Below are positions 8,960 through 17,557 of a stretch of 64,000 nt of DNA, piece after piece. The position numbers were made by a program, and so were the translations under genes. The DNA comes from Leptolyngbya sp. NIES-3755 (GTDB taxonomy: Bacteria; Cyanobacteriota; Cyanobacteriia; Leptolyngbyales; Leptolyngbyaceae): the NCBI GenBank assembly GCA_001548435.1, contig AP017308.1, forward strand, positions 3,419,030 to 3,483,029. The letters run 5' to 3'. Under the pieces are notes generated by a model. It had not been told where the DNA came from. It was given only the letters and a program-made list of their open reading frames with translations, and made no database searches. Position 1 is the first letter of the stretch. Each line of letters starts with the position of its first letter.

Positions 8960-9562
8960 TCAGTTCGGGGGAGTGGGCAGGGAACGATCGAGCAAAGTCA
9001 GCCAAAGTCGTCGAACGCCTTGGGGACTGCCGTAGAACAGGAGATCGATTAGAAGTTTGAGCGCGAGATTCGTGAGGGCATCAGTGGAAATTGTCTCTCC
9101 ATGTTCCATTCGCTCCTGATAAGTGTTGTGGAACGTGTCCAAGTAATTGCCTAAGAGAGCGGCTTGATGCGGTTCGCGATTTTGTTCCGTGAGTTGTTCG
9201 AGTAAAGCAACGGCGCGACGGATGAGTTCATTCTGTTGTTTTGCCAAGTGACAGATAATCAGGGTGAGCGCTCGCGCTTCATCGACATCGAGCTTTTTAC
9301 GTCCGCCTTGTCCTTTGCGTAAGGGACTGGATTGGCGCAGCCGCCAGAGAGAAACACGATCGCTGATCATGGATTCGAGATTGAGTTCGGAGGCGGCTTG
9401 GAGCATGGCTTCCGAGGAGAGATTCGCAATCGCTTCGAGTGCCAGCAAAATGAGATCTAGTTGGGCTTTGATGTTGTCTAACTGATCGGGATTCGGCTGG
9501 GCGGAAAGATGCGGATCTTCCCAGTTAGAGGGAGAGGCGGTTGGCTGCACGATCGAGGTCAT
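8960..9562 (-). CDS. DUF3038 family protein
   Basis: About 200 aa, mainly alpha-helical, with no membrane segment. It matches the cyanobacterial DUF3038 family (segments RKKLDVDEARALTLIIC and LLIDLLFYGSPQGVRRLW). I chose the ATG at 9562 (MTSIVQP) over a GTG seven codons upstream, because homologs generally start close to this point. It pairs with the DUF4335 gene directly downstream. Function is unknown; the pairing suggests a cytoplasmic partner of the DUF4335 membrane protein. Confidence 0.8.
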   Translation of the reverse strand: MTSIVQPTASPSNWEDPHLSAQPNPDQLDNIKAQLDLILLALEAIANLSSEAMLQAASELNLESMISDRVSLWRLRQSSPLRKGQGGRKKLDVDEARALTLIICHLAKQQNELIRRAVALLEQLTEQNREPHQAALLGNYLDTFHNTYQERMEHGETISTDALTNLALKLLIDLLFYGSPQGVRRLWLTLLDRSLPTPPN

Positions 9563-9720
9563 AGATTCAGCGTATATAAGCACCCTGGCAATGGGTGGAT
9601 GGTTACAGGTCTTGAAACAAGCGACTCGCTTAATTTCAATTTGTTTCCTCGCCTAAATTCAATCACAAATTAGGCTAGAGACGGGCAGAGATGAAAAACT
9701 TCTGCCGATCGACGGAAATT

Positions 9721-10407
9721 TTAGAAAATTAGAGCTTGAGTTAGGAAAAATGCGATCGCAGCACTCGAAATCGGTACGGTTAAATTGTCGATGCCGAATT
9801 TGGAAAAGGCTTCTAGAATAGCAGCGCTCAACCCGATGACGATCGAGATCAGCCAAATTTGCCAAATATTGCCGATCGTGAATAAGAGAATGAGGGCACA
9901 AACGGTAAAGCTGATAAGTGCCATCGCGCCAGAACCTTCCCAACTTTTTTTCATGTCCCACAATCGGTAAGGATGTTTTCCGAAACGTTGACCGATCAAG
10001 GCAGCGAATCCATCTCCCCAGGTCATGACGAGAATGCCGATCGCAGCAAATTGTGGCTGAGAAATTGACCAAAACCAAGCGACTAAAACGCCAATACTCA
10101 CCGCGTAGAAGAACGTTCCAAAGCTTTTTCGCCCGATGCTGTTGATATTGGGCAGGATCGGAACGTAATAAGAAATCAGAGCAACCGCACTAAATAAAAT
10201 CGAAGCGCTTACACCTAGCCATATTGGAGTGTTGAGCCACCAAGCAAGGAGAATAACGTTTCCAGTGCCAATGTGAACGACTTTGCGAACTAATTCGTTG
10301 TTGCCTGTGACGCGATTGACGATTTCAGCACACACACCCACGATCGACAACCAGAAAAGGACGATCGCGATTTGCCCGAAGAGAGAATGAATCCAGTCAG
10401 AACTCAC
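9721..10407 (-). CDS. Phytol kinase-like (SEC59/DGK1/VTE5 family) membrane protein
   Basis: A 228-aa polytopic membrane protein with about seven hydrophobic helices. It belongs to the family that includes phytol kinase VTE5 and dolichol kinase, which phosphorylate polyprenoid alcohols using a CTP-type nucleotide. The signatures VRKVVHIGTGNVI near the N-terminus and the central motif WGDGFAALIGQRFGKH are clear. In cyanobacteria the expected role is recycling chlorophyll-derived phytol toward tocopherol or chlorophyll. The exact substrate cannot be read from the sequence. Confidence 0.8.
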   Translation of the reverse strand: MSSDWIHSLFGQIAIVLFWLSIVGVCAEIVNRVTGNNELVRKVVHIGTGNVILLAWWLNTPIWLGVSASILFSAVALISYYVPILPNINSIGRKSFGTFFYAVSIGVLVAWFWSISQPQFAAIGILVMTWGDGFAALIGQRFGKHPYRLWDMKKSWEGSGAMALISFTVCALILLFTIGNIWQIWLISIVIGLSAAILEAFSKFGIDNLTVPISSAAIAFFLTQALIF

Positions 10408-10437
10408 AAGTTTGCCATCTAACCCGATGTTTTAACT

Positions 10438-10698
10438 CTAACGGGTTTCGGAGTCAGAGAGGATCGTCCAAGCTCCAAAGCGATCGCCATAATACGCCAA
10501 AATCTTTTCAACTTGGGTTCGGGCTTGCGGATCGGCAAATTCGATCTCTAAGCTGCCAATCTGCGATCGCGTGTATTCAAACTGTTCAGACGTTTGGGGA
10601 GTTAAGCGGGTTTGAACGCCATCCACTTGAGTTAGATGTGCTGCCACTTCTCGATAAACTGCCAGCGGTAAAGTGGGATTTTGAACTGAATAACTCAT
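10438..10698 (-). CDS. Small conserved protein, translationally coupled to the LuxR regulator
   Basis: An 86-aa protein I do not recognise. The chosen start, ATG at 10698 (MSYSVQNPTL), overlaps the stop of the LuxR-type gene in an ATGA arrangement, so the two are probably coupled. A longer frame upstream exists but runs antisense-like through the regulator's C-terminus and looks spurious. The protein is soluble, with a mixed alpha/beta pattern (helix REVAAHLTQVDG, strand SLEIEFA). The context suggests a partner or target of the regulator. Confidence 0.65.
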   Translation of the reverse strand: MSYSVQNPTLPLAVYREVAAHLTQVDGVQTRLTPQTSEQFEYTRSQIGSLEIEFADPQARTQVEKILAYYGDRFGAWTILSDSETR

Positions 10699-10985
10699 GC
10701 TGATGTCCCGTTGCCGTTGCCATTTGGATTGTACGGCGGTAACGTGCAGCAATTCACCTCGTCGAGACAGACTTTGCCCCACTGGAGTGCCCAGCGGACG
10801 AGAGCCACGCGATTTTCGGTCTCGGTCTTCGTCAAAATGTTGCTGATGTGATTGTCTACTGTGCGCTTGCTGATTTCGAGTTTTTCCGCAATGTCTTGAT
10901 TCGTTAAGCCAGCGGCTACTAATTCAATAACCTGCAACTCGCGTTCAGAGAGCGGCGCTTGGACTTGAGATTCACCGTCTGACAT
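10695..10985 (-). CDS. Small LuxR-type transcriptional regulator, PedR-like
   Basis: A 96-aa protein made almost entirely of a LuxR/NarL helix-turn-helix (LSERELQVIELVAAGLTNQDIAEKL...SKRTVDNHISNIL), with no receiver domain. The start ATG at 10985 is preceded by AAGGA at suitable spacing. Its size and architecture resemble PedR, a cyanobacterial regulator whose activity is controlled by thioredoxin through a cysteine. Here three cysteines (KVCLDEVNCC) lie just after the HTH and could serve this role. The PedR identity is an inference from architecture and the cysteines. Confidence 0.75.
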   Translation of the reverse strand: MSDGESQVQAPLSERELQVIELVAAGLTNQDIAEKLEISKRTVDNHISNILTKTETENRVALVRWALQWGKVCLDEVNCCTLPPYNPNGNGNGTSA

Positions 10986-11171
10986 AGAACTATCCTTACG
11001 ATGTGTATATGTACTTATCGTCAATTCTATTCTAGGTGGAAATGCTCAATTCGCAAATGAAATCTCTGATAGAAACGATTGAAGTTAAAGGGATTTGGAC
11101 GAATCAGCAAGGAATTTGGGAAAATCGATAGACTAGGAGAGGCTTAAATTTAGAAATTGTTGGGGCGGATC

Positions 11172-11684
11172 ATGCAGCATCCGAAATCCGGTTCGATCGC
11201 ATCTTCAGATCGACGCACATTAAATTATCAAGAGGCGTATCCCTGTCCGATTTGTCGGCATGGACAGGTGGAAGGGTTGACGCTGATGGATGCGTTTGCT
11301 TGTAATTTCTGCCGCCATATTTTTACTGCGAACTTGAAAGAGCAAACAGTTCACGTCGAAGATAGTTCGCAGCCGATGACCTGGAAATGGACGGGGCGCA
11401 AGTGGCAAGCGGCGAATCAGACGGATTTAGATTTGTCGATCGTCATTTGGATTGTTGCGATCGCGCTCGTTATTTTGCCACCTGGTCTGATTTGGCTCCC
11501 TGCTCAAATTTTCGTTCCGTTAGATGGAAGTTCGGGGAGTTGGTTTCCGACGTTTTGGATTGGGTTGACGTTCTTCTGTCACTTTCTATTCGTCGCTTGG
11601 CTGATGGCGGAACATTACCAATTGCCGTTTTATGTGGCAGGGAAGATTAGAATTCGCCGCTGGTTGGAACGGTTTAGCAATTAG
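11172..11684 (+). CDS. Zinc-ribbon membrane protein, function unknown
   Basis: About 170 aa. The N-terminal half has a zinc-ribbon pair (CPICRHG and CNFCRHIF, about 20 residues apart). Two hydrophobic helices follow (IVIWIVAIALVILPPGLIWL and WIGLTFFCHFLFVAWLMA), and the tail is basic. I use the ATG at 11172 (MQHPKSG). A TTG five codons upstream is also open. It converges on and overlaps the end of the Uma2-family gene by four bases. Probably a cyanobacterial membrane protein with a cytosolic metal-binding head. Confidence 0.7.
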   Translation: MQHPKSGSIASSDRRTLNYQEAYPCPICRHGQVEGLTLMDAFACNFCRHIFTANLKEQTVHVEDSSQPMTWKWTGRKWQAANQTDLDLSIVIWIVAIALVILPPGLIWLPAQIFVPLDGSSGSWFPTFWIGLTFFCHFLFVAWLMAEHYQLPFYVAGKIRIRRWLERFSN

Positions 11685-12259
11685 CGAAAAACGCGGCTGA
11701 GATCGAGAACGAATCCGGGTAAGACAGTTTCACCGGAGAGCGTTGCAGGATTTTGTAAAGTTTCGACGGGTTCGCCTTCACGGTAGACTTTGACTTGTTT
11801 TGTAATGGGATCGAGTAGCCAACCGAGACGAACGCCGTTTTCCATGTATTCTTGCATTTTGGCTTCGAGGTCTTCGATGTCGTCGGTTCGAGAGCGGAGT
11901 TCAATTACGAAATCAGGCGCGATCGGCGGAAAGCGTTCTTGTTCTTCAAGGGTTAGAGCATTCCAGCGATCGTTTGTCACCCAAGCGACACCAGGGGAGC
12001 GTTTTGCGCCATTTGGCAATTGAAAAATGGTGGAAGAATCAAATCCTTCACCAAGTTGGGTCTGCTCAACCCAGATGCCAAAGTAAGTTGTCAAACTGAA
12101 ATTTCGTTTTCCAGAACCTCCACCTGTTGGGGGCATAACGACTAACGCTCCTTCGGCTGTGGATTCGATTTTAAGGTTTGGATTCTGTTGGCAGAACTTG
12201 TAAAATTCGTCATTGGTTAGATCGATCGTAGGTTTGAGATTAATTACTAAGGCTGTCAT
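11681..12259 (-). CDS. Uma2 family (DUF820) restriction-endonuclease-fold protein
   Basis: A 192-aa Uma2 protein, a family with a PD-(D/E)XK nuclease fold that is greatly expanded in cyanobacteria. The family pattern is visible: MPPTGGGSG, PGVAWVTNDRW, the core PDFVIELRSRTDD and LGWLLDPITKQV. The core E-L-R replaces the canonical E-x-K, so catalysis cannot be assumed. It begins 5 bp after scpA ends and is probably co-transcribed with it. Its biological role is not established. Confidence 0.85.
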   Translation of the reverse strand: MTALVINLKPTIDLTNDEFYKFCQQNPNLKIESTAEGALVVMPPTGGGSGKRNFSLTTYFGIWVEQTQLGEGFDSSTIFQLPNGAKRSPGVAWVTNDRWNALTLEEQERFPPIAPDFVIELRSRTDDIEDLEAKMQEYMENGVRLGWLLDPITKQVKVYREGEPVETLQNPATLSGETVLPGFVLDLSRVFR

Positions 12260-12264
12260 GGCTT

Positions 12265-13086
12265 TTAGTCCGCTAAAATAGTTTCCGCAAGCTCGATCGG
12301 TAAACCGACAAGAGATTTCACTCGCAATTCTTGATAAAACTCATCCTGGGATAATTCCACTTTCGATTGAGCGGAAAGCAGCAACAATGCCCAAAATACG
12401 CCGACTCGCTCATAGTTTTCGGAGTGATGCGGCTCGATCTTATTATTACGTTCTTGAACGGCAACCCAAAATTCTAGAACCAGTTCAAAATCGATCCAGT
12501 CTTGTCCTTTTGAGACATCTGACCAGTGATCCGCGAAAAAGCCCTCGATCGCGACTGCCATTTCAGACAGATTTTCCTCGTGTGCTAGAGCCGCGATCGC
12601 TTTAACGGCTTCGGCTCTTGGGATTTTTGTACGTTTGATTCGGGCGCGTGGCTCTTTTTCTTCGAGCGCGATCGCAATAATTTGCAGTTGTTCGATCAGT
12701 TCTTTTAGCGTCACTCGTCGGCGTTTGGGCGGTTGGGCGACGGCTCTTCGACGGAGTTGACGTTCTAGATTGAGCGGTAAAGTGGTCTGTGTAAACTCCA
12801 TCTCATCAAGGAATTCGCCGTCTTCAGGAAATTCTGAAAATTCTGGAGTCGTATCGACTTGAGCCAGTGTGTTTGCTTTTAGGAGCAGCAACATTGACGC
12901 ATACAAAAAAGCTTGCCCTGACTGGGAGAGATTCGCCTCGTAGAGTTCTCGTCCGGTTGCAGGAGCAAGCTCACTGAGAAAGCGATCGATGACATCAATC
13001 ACTTTCACATCCCACGGGTCAATTTCGCCGCGTTCAGCTAAATCAATTAAAAGCGCGATCGCGTCTTCAGCAAGGGAGACTGGCAT
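12265..13086 (-). CDS. scpA: Segregation and condensation protein A
   Basis: ScpA is the kleisin subunit of the bacterial SMC condensin and bridges SMC heads together with ScpB. The 273-aa protein shows the conserved N-terminal signature ALLIDLAERGEIDPWDV and a C-terminal winged-helix region (VGVFWALLLLSAQ). The central linker is charged, as in other kleisins. It follows the 37-aa membrane ORF by 13 bp in a leftward group headed by the LapA gene. scpB is not in the window. Confidence 0.9.
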   Translation of the reverse strand: MPVSLAEDAIALLIDLAERGEIDPWDVKVIDVIDRFLSELAPATGRELYEANLSQSGQAFLYASMLLLLKANTLAQVDTTPEFSEFPEDGEFLDEMEFTQTTLPLNLERQLRRRAVAQPPKRRRVTLKELIEQLQIIAIALEEKEPRARIKRTKIPRAEAVKAIAALAHEENLSEMAVAIEGFFADHWSDVSKGQDWIDFELVLEFWVAVQERNNKIEPHHSENYERVGVFWALLLLSAQSKVELSQDEFYQELRVKSLVGLPIELAETILAD

Positions 13087-13099
13087 AAATGGGAGAAAG

Positions 13100-13213
13100 T
13101 TAGCGAATCTTGACTCGTGCGAAATAGACGGCAGTTAGCACGATAAAAGCTAATAGCGTCAATGGTACACAAAAACTTAAGTCTCGACTCGTTAAACCAC
13201 CCAGATTTTCCAT
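13100..13213 (-). CDS. Putative 37-aa single-span membrane protein
   Basis: A short frame reading MENLGGLTSRDLSFC..., with one hydrophobic helix (VPLTLLAFIVLTAVYF) and a basic end (ARVKIR), ending at 13100. Its ATG directly abuts the TAA stop of the LapA gene (TAAATG), and it ends 13 bp before scpA starts, so it fills the gap exactly. The layout of a short polar N-terminus, one helix and a positive cytoplasmic end resembles tiny photosystem, cytochrome or NDH subunits. I cannot match it to a named one. Confidence 0.5.
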   Translation of the reverse strand: MENLGGLTSRDLSFCVPLTLLAFIVLTAVYFARVKIR

Positions 13214-13576
13214 TTATTGAGCGTAAATTTCACGCGATTCGGCATCTTGAACGGTCTGAGCAGCAGGTAAAAGTCGCTGTTGTTCTTCGAGTTCGGCTTT
13301 GTAACGCTCTAAATTGTCTTCGAGTTCGTGAATGCGATCGTCGCGGACGGTGACTTCTTTGCGGATTTCGACTGTCTTCTGAACTTGCGACCAAACGCTA
13401 AACACCCAAGCAAGAACGGCTCCGATTCCGGCTGCCAAAATAAGCTCGATCGATAACGGGGCTTGAAACTGAACGTTTTTGACAATGTGAATCACTGCGG
13501 GTTCAGTGTTCTCGATTCCAAACAAAACCAGGGCTAAACAGATTACGAAAATGATGACGAAGTTAACTTGTCTCAT
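13214..13576 (-). CDS. LapA family (DUF1049) membrane protein
   Basis: A 120-aa protein with two N-terminal membrane helices (FVIIFVICLALVLFGIEN and LILAAGIGAVLAWVFSVW) and a C-terminal coiled coil (HELEDNLERYKAELEEQQRL). This is the LapA/DUF1049 layout; in E. coli the LapA homolog takes part in lipopolysaccharide assembly. The conserved N-E-P segment between the helices (IENTEPAVIHI) is present. It heads a leftward group LapA-37-aa ORF-scpA-Uma2. Confidence 0.8.
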   Translation of the reverse strand: MRQVNFVIIFVICLALVLFGIENTEPAVIHIVKNVQFQAPLSIELILAAGIGAVLAWVFSVWSQVQKTVEIRKEVTVRDDRIHELEDNLERYKAELEEQQRLLPAAQTVQDAESREIYAQ

Positions 13577-13640
13577 CGCTGATGCTCCAAATCACGCCGC
13601 TAGTTTAGCAAGTCTCGATTCGATTCAGTGTGAAGAAAAT

Positions 13641-14726
13641 CTAATCAAGTGGTGGGGGAAGTTCTTTTTCAGGCGGAATGACGATCGAGGGTTCAGGCTG
13701 CCGAATCGCATCGATCGTGCCTTTGATTGTGCCTGCGATCGGAACGGCGACGATGACTCCGAGAATGCCAGCGACTTGTAGCCCGATGAGTAAGGCGATA
13801 AAGATCCAGAGCGGATTCAAGCCTGTGAAGTCGCCCATGATTTTGGGAGCGAGGAGGTTGTCGCGGACTTGTTGGAGAATGACACAGGCGATCGCAACTT
13901 GCAAAGCTAACCACCAATTTTGGAGCGCGATGATTAGAGTAACGAGTCCAATTCCCAGGGCTGCACCGATGAAGGGAATCACTTCAGCGACACCAATAAT
14001 TAATGAAAATACCAGCGTAAATGGCACTTTTAAGGCAGTAAAAATCGGAATGACTGCCAGTGCCATAAATAGTGCTAAAAGAATCTGACTGAGAAAGAAA
14101 TTATGAAAGTTTTTACGAAGTGAATCACCAAATGGAATCGAAAATTTAGCCGGAATTAAGTTCAATAATCCATGCCAAAGTTGCGCTCCATAGAGCAACA
14201 TGTAAAAGGCTAAAACAATCACCAGGATTGTATCGACTAATCCGGTTAATGTACCTAATGCTAGTCCTAACGCTTGAGGAGCAATAACCTGAATTTGGTT
14301 CTCGATTTGTGTACTTAATCGACCTCCGAATCCTCTAAGATCGATCGGATAATTTCGGTCTCTTGCCCAATTGTCTAAAGCATCTAAATTTAGGCGACTG
14401 GTTTCGAGCCATCCTGGAAATTTTTCTAGAAGCTGTGTCGTTTGGGTCAGCAGAATTGGCATGAGTGTGGTCGTCAGAATTGCCAGAAGCGCGATCGTAA
14501 TGACGCTGACAATGACGATCGCACCTTGTCGTTTGATTCCAAATTGCTGAAACGCTCGGACGGGATAATTCAGCAAAAATGCCAGAATCGCAGAAATCGT
14601 TAAAATCGCAATCAGATGATCGAAATAGGCAAACAGTTGACTCAGTAGCCAAACGTTTAAAGCAATGATTGGACCACTTAAGCCGAAGAATAACCATCGC
14701 TGCAAATCTTGAGAACGACGCGCCAT
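13641..14726 (-). CDS. AI-2E family (PerM-type) membrane transporter
   Basis: A 361-aa polytopic protein of the AI-2E/UPF0118 family, with about eight membrane helices and a large central soluble loop (residues 95-150). The C-terminal motifs FSLIIGVAEVIPFIGAALG and the segment DNLLAPKIMGDFTGLNPLWI are family hallmarks. Members export small molecules or ions, and the substrate cannot be inferred. It starts six bases downstream of the DUF3153 lipoprotein stop, so the two are probably co-transcribed. Confidence 0.88.
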   Translation of the reverse strand: MARRSQDLQRWLFFGLSGPIIALNVWLLSQLFAYFDHLIAILTISAILAFLLNYPVRAFQQFGIKRQGAIVIVSVITIALLAILTTTLMPILLTQTTQLLEKFPGWLETSRLNLDALDNWARDRNYPIDLRGFGGRLSTQIENQIQVIAPQALGLALGTLTGLVDTILVIVLAFYMLLYGAQLWHGLLNLIPAKFSIPFGDSLRKNFHNFFLSQILLALFMALAVIPIFTALKVPFTLVFSLIIGVAEVIPFIGAALGIGLVTLIIALQNWWLALQVAIACVILQQVRDNLLAPKIMGDFTGLNPLWIFIALLIGLQVAGILGVIVAVPIAGTIKGTIDAIRQPEPSIVIPPEKELPPPLD

Positions 14727-14732
14727 AGTGAA

Positions 14733-15476
14733 TTAAACCGCAGGCTTAGCCGCAGGCGGTAATTGTTGATTTTTGAAATACATACCAACCGCTACGATCA
14801 CAATCACGATCGCGGTTCCAATTCCGAGCGGGCTAGGCATCCAAAATGCAGTTTCAATATGATTTTGTTGACCGGGTTGAAGTGTCCAAATCACTCGTTT
14901 TCCATCTCGATGAACGGTGCTGTTCTTTGAGCTACTGGTTCCCCAAGGTGCATCAACGCTGAATTCTAGTTCAAGCAATGAATTGGGATTGACTAAACTA
15001 TCAGGGGCAGCGACACCGAGCGATCGTAGATCCACATCGTAAATTAATCGAGTCCGTTCAAATAATATAAAATTGCCTTGTTTAACTTGTAATTTAGAAT
15101 CAATTTTCGGCAAATCTATCGGCTTTTTGTTCCGAATCTTTGACGCTAGTTCCTCACTAAAATAACGATTAAATTTCTTCTCTAGATCTTGTCCGCTACT
15201 AAATGGAATTGTAGCTAGAACTTCGCGATTTGAAAGCTTGCGAGTTTTGCCTTGTAATCGTTTGACTCGCTGATCAATGTTTGAAAGCCAAGATTGTGCC
15301 GTTCCGCTTGTAAATGTAGTTAAACGATCGTCCAGTTGAATGCGCTGAACGATCGCCCCCCGGTTTGGACTCTCAAACTGAATCCCGACATCGTAATTGA
15401 CACAACCAGAAGTCACAAGCGCGACAAAGACAAGTACGACGCAGGTTTTGAACAGTCGAAAGAATTTCGCAAACAT
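14733..15476 (-). CDS. DUF3153 family lipoprotein
   Basis: A 247-aa protein with a lipoprotein signal peptide: hydrophobic core VVLVFVALVTS then the lipobox SGC at residue 25. A soluble beta-rich domain follows, then a C-terminal membrane helix (IGTAIVIVIVAVGMYF) and a short Pro/Ala tail. This matches the cyanobacterial DUF3153 family, whose function is unknown. A lipid anchor plus a C-terminal helix would fix both ends in the membrane. It is upstream of the AI-2E transporter with six bases between. Confidence 0.8.
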   Translation of the reverse strand: MFAKFFRLFKTCVVLVFVALVTSGCVNYDVGIQFESPNRGAIVQRIQLDDRLTTFTSGTAQSWLSNIDQRVKRLQGKTRKLSNREVLATIPFSSGQDLEKKFNRYFSEELASKIRNKKPIDLPKIDSKLQVKQGNFILFERTRLIYDVDLRSLGVAAPDSLVNPNSLLELEFSVDAPWGTSSSKNSTVHRDGKRVIWTLQPGQQNHIETAFWMPSPLGIGTAIVIVIVAVGMYFKNQQLPPAAKPAV

Positions 15477-15561
15477 AATCTAGGGGCGATCGAATCAGCG
15501 ATTTCTATAATGGCTCACGATCGACGATCGTGGGCGGTTCGCTTAATGGGAATTCAAAGAA

Positions 15562-16308
15562 CTACGCTGCAACCTGTTCAACGGCTTGCATATCGACGGG
15601 CGCACCTTCTTCGACCATTTGCGCCATCTTGCCGCCTTTATTGAGGAAGTTTTGCATCGCAGCCAGCATCGCATCGACTTTTCTCGATCGCCATTCATCG
15701 ATCAAGATCTGAGTCTGACGCGCTCCATATCGACGCTCCATCGCTTCCCGCAAATAAGCCGCATGTCCAGTTTCATCCAGTGCCACGCTCATAATTCCTT
15801 TCTTGAGATTTGTGCTGGCTGGATCATCCGGTAGCGCATTTGCAATTCTCACAAAGTCTTTGCTGGCATCGAGTTCGAGAATGTAAGTGCTTGCCATAAA
15901 CACGCTCCACTCCATGTTTTCGGGCTTCAACTGTTCGAGAGAATAGCCCTTGAAATACGCACCAAAGAACGGACTGCGCTGTTCGCTGGGATTTTTATCA
16001 AGTTCTCGATCGCGCATTTTGCTGAAATCCATTACGCGGCGATTCAGTTGTTTCAGACCATGAGCGAAGATTTGACCGTGGCGTTTCTCGTCGTTGGCAT
16101 GTCGATCGAGTTTTTCTGCTAACCAGGTTTCGCCTTCTTGAGCGGCTCGATCGCGGAGAGCTTGCAGAAAAGGAACGGCTCCCGACTCTGCCATTTGAAA
16201 GCCTGCAATGACATTGGGACGAGTTTTCGGGTCGCGAATGCTGCTAGAGAGAACGTAAGCACTTGCACCGGAACCAACAATGTGAAGAACTTGAGTTAAG
16301 AGATTCAT
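15562..16308 (-). CDS. Ferritin-like di-iron domain protein
   Basis: A 248-aa helical protein with the spacing of a ferritin-like four-helix bundle. Candidate metal ligands are E42 (QMAESGA), the pair in NDEKRHGQ, ELDASKD and DETGHAAYL, that is, repeated E/D plus ExxH patterns. It resembles cyanobacterial ferritin-like proteins distantly related to di-iron oxygenases. Storage and oxygenase roles are both possible. It is monocistronic, between the DUF3153 lipoprotein and a divergent transporter operon. Confidence 0.75.
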   Translation of the reverse strand: MNLLTQVLHIVGSGASAYVLSSSIRDPKTRPNVIAGFQMAESGAVPFLQALRDRAAQEGETWLAEKLDRHANDEKRHGQIFAHGLKQLNRRVMDFSKMRDRELDKNPSEQRSPFFGAYFKGYSLEQLKPENMEWSVFMASTYILELDASKDFVRIANALPDDPASTNLKKGIMSVALDETGHAAYLREAMERRYGARQTQILIDEWRSRKVDAMLAAMQNFLNKGGKMAQMVEEGAPVDMQAVEQVAA

Positions 16309-16457
16309 GTGTAAGGTGTGAAAGTCCTATTGGTCATGGTAACGTGCGATTTCAGTTCCGAAAATCAACCTTGCTACACATCTCAAATTCGTGAGCGAGG
16401 GTACATTTTTATCGTTGTGAAAAAGCGAAAATACTGAGATTCACATAGGGTATTGAG

Positions 16458-17552
16458 ATGCTCACTGTCGGAAATTGGCGCAAAACCTTAGAAGCGATTT
16501 GTATTCCGATCGCTGCCCTCCTCTTCTCATTGGTTTTGTTTGGAATCTTCTGTTTCGCCGCGGGTGCAAATCCGTTTGAAGTTTACGGAGCAATTTATCA
16601 AGCAGCATTTGGAAGTTGGTCATCGTTCCAGAATTCTCTGATTCGGGCGGCTCCGCTGATGTTGACTGCCCTTTGTACCGCGTTGCCTGCTCGATTGGGA
16701 TTGGTGATTATTGGGAATGAAGGCGCGTTAGTGATGGGCGGAATTGCAGCGACGATCGTGGGACTGTCTGCGATTAATCAAGCGCCCGCTGCGGTGACTC
16801 AAACTTCAATGGCGATCGCTGGAATGCTCGGTGGCGGAATTTGGATCGGAATCGTGGGCGCGTTGAGACACTACCGAGGCGTGAATGAGACGATTAGTAG
16901 TCTATTGATGAACTATATTGCGATCGCGCTTCTAAATCATCTAGTGGGTGGTCCAATGCGCGATCCGAGTTCGCTGAATAAGCCTTCGAGCTATGCGATA
17001 CCGGATCTCGATCGCCTAGGTACAATTCCATTTCTACCCAGAGTTCACTACGGTTTGATTTACGGAATTATTGCCTGTGTGATTGCTTATTTTCTGATTC
17101 AGCGCACAACGTTTGGATTTGCAGCCCGAACCGCAGGCGGAAATATTAAAGCTGCGAGAATTGCAGGGCTTCCGGTTGGACAATTAACGCTTGCAATCTG
17201 TTTTCTAGCGGGATCTTGTGCGGGACTGGCGGGAATGGTGGAAATTGCCGCAGTGCATGGACGGGCGAATGAATCCCTGAATGCGAATTATGGCTATTCG
17301 GGAATTTTGGTTGCATTTGTCGCACGAAATAACCCGATCGCAGCGAGTCTAATCGCGATTCTATTTGGTGGAATTCTCGCGAGTGGCAGCATTCTACAAC
17401 GGCGATTAGATCTACCCGATGCCACAGTTTATGTTTTACAAGGACTCGTCTTTTTAGTTGTGCTCTATAGTGAATCGCTGTATGGACGGTTCAAGATCTT
17501 CAAAGAGCCAGAGCCGAAATTACCCGCAGCATCAGCCGTTCAAGGAGGTTAA
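16458..17552 (+). CDS. ABC transporter permease, nucleoside/BMP type (YufP-like)
   Basis: A 364-aa inner-membrane permease of the BPD_transp_2 family used by purine nucleoside (BmpA/YufNOPQ-type) importers. About ten helices are visible. The family motif GLVIIGNEGALVMGG (about residues 80-95) and ETISSLLMNYIAIALLNHL are clear. The second permease starts 5 bp after its stop, and a double-domain ATPase follows, so this is one transport operon. No periplasmic binding protein gene is present next to it. Confidence 0.85.
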   Translation: MLTVGNWRKTLEAICIPIAALLFSLVLFGIFCFAAGANPFEVYGAIYQAAFGSWSSFQNSLIRAAPLMLTALCTALPARLGLVIIGNEGALVMGGIAATIVGLSAINQAPAAVTQTSMAIAGMLGGGIWIGIVGALRHYRGVNETISSLLMNYIAIALLNHLVGGPMRDPSSLNKPSSYAIPDLDRLGTIPFLPRVHYGLIYGIIACVIAYFLIQRTTFGFAARTAGGNIKAARIAGLPVGQLTLAICFLAGSCAGLAGMVEIAAVHGRANESLNANYGYSGILVAFVARNNPIAASLIAILFGGILASGSILQRRLDLPDATVYVLQGLVFLVVLYSESLYGRFKIFKEPEPKLPAASAVQGG

Positions 17553-17557
17553 ACAAC

